From Alphaproteobacteria bacterium (lineage in GTDB: Bacteria; Pseudomonadota; Alphaproteobacteria; Micavibrionales; Micavibrionaceae): DNA of 8,664 nucleotides. Shown here piece by piece: positions 5,909 through 8,664 of this stretch. The stretch covers positions 1-8,664 of the forward strand of contig NZVS01000013.1 in the NCBI GenBank assembly GCA_002701555.1, read 5' to 3'. The notes under the pieces are model-generated. The model saw only the letters and a list, made by a program, of their open reading frames with translations. It did no database searches and was not told the origin of the DNA. A program made the position numbers and the translations under genes. How positions within the stretch are numbered: the first letter of the stretch is position 1; every line of letters starts with the position of its first letter.

Positions 5909-6886
5909 TTAAGCAGAAGGGCTATTGTGCGCTGCGCTATTTTTCGAGAGATATGCCTCATATGCCTTTTCTATCATATCTGGTGATTCAGGCAAGGTCG
6001 AGAGTGCTTGTCGCCATGTTTTTCCACCATATGCACCTTTAAAAAGACCTGTCATGTGTCTTGTCACGTTTCTGGGGCGAAGATTTGTTTGTGTTTTTAA
6101 CATGTTTTTTAAATATTTTGACATGTTTTCTATTATTACCTCTTCATGGGGAAAAGGGGTCCCGTAAAACTCATTTTCAATTTCTGTCAAAAACCACGGG
6201 TTTTGATAAGCCTCACGTCCGATCATGATTCCGTCTACTTTACCGTATGCTGAATTTATAATTCCTCTGGATGTTACCCCGCCGTTAAGGTGTATAGATA
6301 AATTAGGAAAGTCTTCTTTCAATTTAAAGACAAGATCATAGTTAAGGGGTGGGATATCTCTGTTTTCCTTTGGGCTCAACCCCTTTAACCACGCCTTCCT
6401 GGCGTGCACTATAAAAGTTGTACAACCTATATCGGATATTTTTTTGATAAAATCATACAAAAAAGGCTCTTCCTCAAAATCATCTATTGCTATCCGGCAC
6501 TTAACAGTTACAGGAATTTTAACGGCGTCTTGCATAGACTTGATACATGCGGCTACTAAATCCGGCTCTGCCATAAGGCAGGCTCCGAAACTGCCTTTCT
6601 GGACACGGTTACTTGGGCATCCACAATTGAGATTAATTTCATTATACCCCCAATCCTCTCCGAACTTTGCAGATTTAGCGAGGTCTTCCGGCGAGCTTCC
6701 TCCTAATTGCAGAGCAAGGGGATGTTCCTTTTTATTGAAATCAAGATGACGAGATTTATCACCAAAAATTAAGGCTCCGGTGGTGACCATCTCGGTGTAT
6801 AAAAGCATGTTTGGCGCAAGTATTCTGTGAAAATAGCGGCAGTGCCTGTCTGTCCAATCCATCATCGGTGCGACCGAAAATTCCAT
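5909..6886 (-). CDS. dusA: tRNA-dihydrouridine(20/20a) synthase DusA
   Basis: This FMN- and NADPH-dependent enzyme reduces uridine to dihydrouridine at positions 20 and 20a of tRNA in the cytosol. The 325 aa length is typical. Motifs seen are the FMN-site start SVAPMMDWTDRHCRYFHR (residues 4-21), the catalytic cysteine Cys90 in NLNCGCPSNRVQKGSFGACLM, and Lys129 in VTVKCRI. The DusA-specific HARKAWLKGLSPKENRDIPPL begins at His161. The FMN-phosphate elements NGGV (201-204) and GR (223-224) follow, with a C-terminal helical tRNA-binding domain. The AWL-GLSPKENR segment distinguishes DusA from DusB and DusC. It is transcribed away from the SH3-like gene, with 78 nt between their starts. Its ribosome-binding site is weak (GGTAA). 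It may be the promoter-proximal gene of a dusA plus three-gene unit ending at 4364. Confidence 0.96.
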   Translation of the reverse strand: MEFSVAPMMDWTDRHCRYFHRILAPNMLLYTEMVTTGALIFGDKSRHLDFNKKEHPLALQLGGSSPEDLAKSAKFGEDWGYNEINLNCGCPSNRVQKGSFGACLMAEPDLVAACIKSMQDAVKIPVTVKCRIAIDDFEEEPFLYDFIKKISDIGCTTFIVHARKAWLKGLSPKENRDIPPLNYDLVFKLKEDFPNLSIHLNGGVTSRGIINSAYGKVDGIMIGREAYQNPWFLTEIENEFYGTPFPHEEVIIENMSKYLKNMLKTQTNLRPRNVTRHMTGLFKGAYGGKTWRQALSTLPESPDMIEKAYEAYLSKNSAAHNSPSA

Positions 6887-6964
6887 AAGTTTTACCAGTG
6901 CGTCTTGATATTGTAACCAAAATCAGGAAAACTAGAGATGTTCTTTTAATTTGTCCAAAAAAAT

Positions 6965-7450
6965 ATGATGTATTTACGAAATTTAATCACCAGCCTATTT
7001 GTTATAGGTATAGTTTTTTCAGGTTTTATCTCTTTTGCCTATGCGCAGGAGCAGGTTTTGGAAACCAAATATATGTCTCTGAGAAACTCTGAAACATATA
7101 TGAGATATGGGCCATCCACCAACTACCCCATCAAATGGATATATTTGAAGAAAAAGCTTCCTGTTAAAATTCTAAATGACTTTGATCAATGGAAAAAAAT
7201 TCAAGATGCATTTGGAGAAGAGGGCTGGGTGCATTCCGCACTGTTGTCCGCCAAAGCAACAGGCCTAATTGTTACAAAGGAAAAATATACGCTTATTTAC
7301 GATGATAACAAAGAAGACTCAGTTGCTACGCTAAGAATAGAACCCGGAGTTATTGTTGATGTCGAATCCTGTACGCAAACACATTGTGAAGTTAATGTGG
7401 CTGGGTATGAGGGGTTTGTAGAAAAAAAATACCTTTGGGGGATTGAGTAA
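6965..7450 (+). CDS. Secreted SH3-like domain protein (COG3807-like)
   Basis: This 161 aa protein has an N-terminal signal peptide: basic residues at the start, a hydrophobic core (LITSLFVIGIVFSGFISFA), and a probable signal peptidase I site after AYA (residue 27), so it should be periplasmic. Residues 38-95 match the alphaproteobacterial SH3-like family: SLRNSETYMRYGPSTNYPIKW, then LPVKILNDFDQWKKIQD and EEGWVHSALLS. A second, less clear SH3-like unit occupies about 98-160 (VATLRIEPGVIVDV, EGFVEKKYLWGI). Such proteins are generally presumed to bind the cell wall; no enzyme domain is present. Two cysteines (136, 141) could form a disulfide. The ATG at 6965 is followed by a second ATG at 6968, and neither has a good ribosome-binding site. 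An upstream plus-strand frame opening at 6898 was rejected because it runs out of frame. Confidence 0.9.
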   Translation: MMYLRNLITSLFVIGIVFSGFISFAYAQEQVLETKYMSLRNSETYMRYGPSTNYPIKWIYLKKKLPVKILNDFDQWKKIQDAFGEEGWVHSALLSAKATGLIVTKEKYTLIYDDNKEDSVATLRIEPGVIVDVESCTQTHCEVNVAGYEGFVEKKYLWGIE

Positions 7451-7503
7451 TCCTCTTAACTCACATAGACTAATAATTAGTGGCGTCCTGCTGCGAATTG
7501 ATT

Positions 7504-7524
7504 CTATCCACAAACTTATCAACA
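7504..7524 (+). promoter_or_regulatory. Second tandem DnaA-box-like pair
   Basis: CTATCCACA (7504-7512) and TTATCAACA (7516-7524) each differ from TTATCCACA by one base. They lie in the same orientation with starts 12 bp apart, the same geometry as the pair in sufS. If the next gene starts at 7569, the pair is non-coding and 45-65 bp upstream of it, a plausible regulatory position. Both matches are imperfect, so binding is only a hypothesis. Confidence 0.25.
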
Positions 7525-7568
7525 CGAACCACGAGCATTCGGCTTTTGGTTTTCAAGAAGATATATTT

Positions 7569-8564
7569 ATGCATATTACACAAGCCAAAACCAAGCTTGC
7601 CTCATATATACACGACCATATTGGGAAGCTTTCGGGCGTAGATGACAACATGCGTACGCATGATATAGTCGAGGTTCTTGAAATAGTGGCGGGTGTCTAT
7701 GTTGAGAGCTGTTTTTTATTTGAAAAGCCTGATCTTGCAATGTCTGAAGGTTTCGAGAAGCTTTCTATAACATTGGGTATTGCACCTACTGACGCCATTA
7801 TTCCCTATCAGTCGATGAGTCACCCCCAGAAACTAGACGCTAGAACTGAGCAGGGGCGTGCCTTGGCGCGCTCTGTTTTGGAGGATTTCGCCGAATGTGA
7901 ATTTGCTTTTTCTGAGTTTATTTTGTGGGTGGTGGCCAATTACCTTATTGACTGGGAAGACAATAACATTCCGCGTGAAGATGGTTTTCGTCTTTTTATG
8001 GACGCTGCAACAAGATGCATGGCTTTTGAAATATCCGCACAAGAATTGTGTGACCTTGTCATAGAAAAAAGAATAGGAACATCGGACTGGTCTCTAGCAG
8101 ATGCTGTGTGTGGTCTGAGTGCATATGCCGGATACAAATATGGAATTACACAAGCAAATCACGGGAAAGAATTCTATCAGGATTCTCATATTGATATGAT
8201 TGTGTATGTTATGACTCAGGAAGCGGTAAGAATGGGCGTTCCTGCTGGTAGTAACTGGCGCCTAGGTTTGGTTGCTAATGATAGCCCGGCTGATCCGCCT
8301 ACTGAACTGATTGAATCGATAACACCTTTATGCCGAGATTTCTTTTCAGCATTAAATCTGATGAATGGGGCAGAACAATCTGTCGCATGTGCCAAAGCAG
8401 CCGGAAGAATGCTTGCTGTCGTTGCCTGCGGTGATACGGCCGAACTTCCCCATGCTATCGCAAAACCGCTTGCCATGGCCGCACTTATGGAGAGCTACAG
8501 GGCTTTGATGGCCTTGCACCCTGGGCTTATATCTTCACAAGCAAGCACGCATGTGGACTTTTAG
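7569..8564 (+). CDS. Uncharacterised helical cytosolic protein, 331 aa
   Basis: I do not recognise this protein. From the chosen ATG (MHITQAKTKLASY) it is 331 aa, predicted largely alpha-helical, acidic, without signal peptide or clear membrane span. The most hydrophobic stretch, EFILWVVANYLIDWED, looks amphipathic. Segments such as DIVEVLEIVAGVYVES and KPLAMAALMESYRALMALHP look like packed helices. No catalytic motif stands out. The frame stays open back to a TTG at 7443 overlapping the SH3-like gene stop, which would give 373 aa. That start has GGGGGA directly abutting it rather than spaced, and the extra 42 residues look non-descript, so I prefer 7569 with AAGAAG 8 nt upstream. Its relation to the preceding gene is undecided: co-transcription is possible because no terminator is seen between them. 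Confidence 0.8.
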   Translation: MHITQAKTKLASYIHDHIGKLSGVDDNMRTHDIVEVLEIVAGVYVESCFLFEKPDLAMSEGFEKLSITLGIAPTDAIIPYQSMSHPQKLDARTEQGRALARSVLEDFAECEFAFSEFILWVVANYLIDWEDNNIPREDGFRLFMDAATRCMAFEISAQELCDLVIEKRIGTSDWSLADAVCGLSAYAGYKYGITQANHGKEFYQDSHIDMIVYVMTQEAVRMGVPAGSNWRLGLVANDSPADPPTELIESITPLCRDFFSALNLMNGAEQSVACAKAAGRMLAVVACGDTAELPHAIAKPLAMAALMESYRALMALHPGLISSQASTHVDF

Positions 8565-8586
8565 GGGAATATTTCTCTAAAAAGAA

Positions 8587-8615
8587 TTGTCATCCAGCGT
8601 TAAAATCCTTATAAC
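8587..8615 (+). promoter_or_regulatory. Sigma70-type promoter at right edge
   Basis: TTGTCA (8587-8592, 5 of 6 to TTGACA) and TATAAC (8610-8615, 5 of 6 to TATAAT) are separated by exactly 17 bp. The start of transcription is expected near 8622, reading out of the window. It begins 22 bp after the stop of the preceding gene and would drive a gene not included here. It is the best -35/-10 pair noticed in this window. Confidence 0.65.
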
Positions 8616-8631
8616 TGTGACCCATGTCACA
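8616..8631. promoter_or_regulatory. TGTGA-N6-TCACA operator (CRP/FNR-family type)
   Basis: TGTGACCCATGTCACA is a perfect palindrome with the half-sites and 6-bp spacing of the classical CRP consensus. It directly abuts the -10 box and covers the predicted transcription start. At that place a bound CRP-family dimer would be expected to repress rather than activate. A further inverted repeat, GCGTTA (8597-8602) and TAACGC (8635-8640), surrounds it. The identity of the regulator is inferred only from the motif. Confidence 0.6.
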
Positions 8632-8664
8632 CTCTAACGCAAAAATGATGGATATGACTTTTAC

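Noticed and set aside
6887..6964. Possible promoter in the dusA/SH3-like divergent gap
   Set aside because: TTGATA and TTGTAA hexamers occur but no acceptable -10 box lies at 16-18 bp; promoters must exist here but I cannot place them.
6898..7092. Plus-strand 64-codon frame overlapping the SH3-like gene
   Set aside because: It overlaps the signal peptide and first domain of a recognisable family in another frame and has no domain character.
8559..8582. Weak hairpin TTTTAG...CTAAAA after the last gene
   Set aside because: Stem is A/T-rich with G-U pairs and no T-tract follows, so I do not call it a terminator.

Overview
The window looks like chromosomal DNA of an AT-rich alphaproteobacterium. 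The suf gene order (sufB-C-D-S-DUF59-A-type carrier), a DusA-type dihydrouridine synthase and a secreted COG3807-like protein with two SH3-like units all fit that group. I cannot name a genus. A Micavibrio-like or other deep-branching, moderately low-GC alphaproteobacterium is only a guess.

Bases 1-4132 (+ strand) hold the distal part of a tightly packed Fe-S cluster assembly operon: the last codons of sufB, then sufC, sufD, sufS, a sufT-like DUF59 gene and an A-type carrier. sufC/sufD and sufS/sufT overlap by ATGA, and the other gaps are 10-29 nt. SufS supplies persulfide sulfur, SufBCD is the ATP-driven scaffold, and SufT and the A-type carrier help cluster maturation and delivery. No sufE or sufU lies in the part shown.

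Bases 4133-5845 (- strand) are the least familiar part. A compact set of three unrecognised genes (205 aa, about 199 aa and 64 aa) ends at a clear Rho-independent terminator. Beyond it, still on the - strand and convergent with the suf operon, is a separate 41-codon ORF. It has a TATAAT box inside an inverted repeat and a near-consensus Shine-Dalgarno sequence. The two shortest ORFs have the longest Shine-Dalgarno matches in the window. dusA (5909-6886, - strand) lies directly upstream and could be co-transcribed with the set.

Bases 6965-8664 (+ strand) hold a secreted SH3-like protein, then an unrecognised cytosolic helical protein. The right edge carries a well-formed sigma70-type promoter with a perfect TGTGA-N6-TCACA palindrome over the expected transcription start, controlling a gene outside the window.

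Two tandem pairs of DnaA-box-like 9-mers with the same 12-bp period occur, one inside sufS and one upstream of the last gene. No tRNA, rRNA, CRISPR array or insertion sequence was seen.
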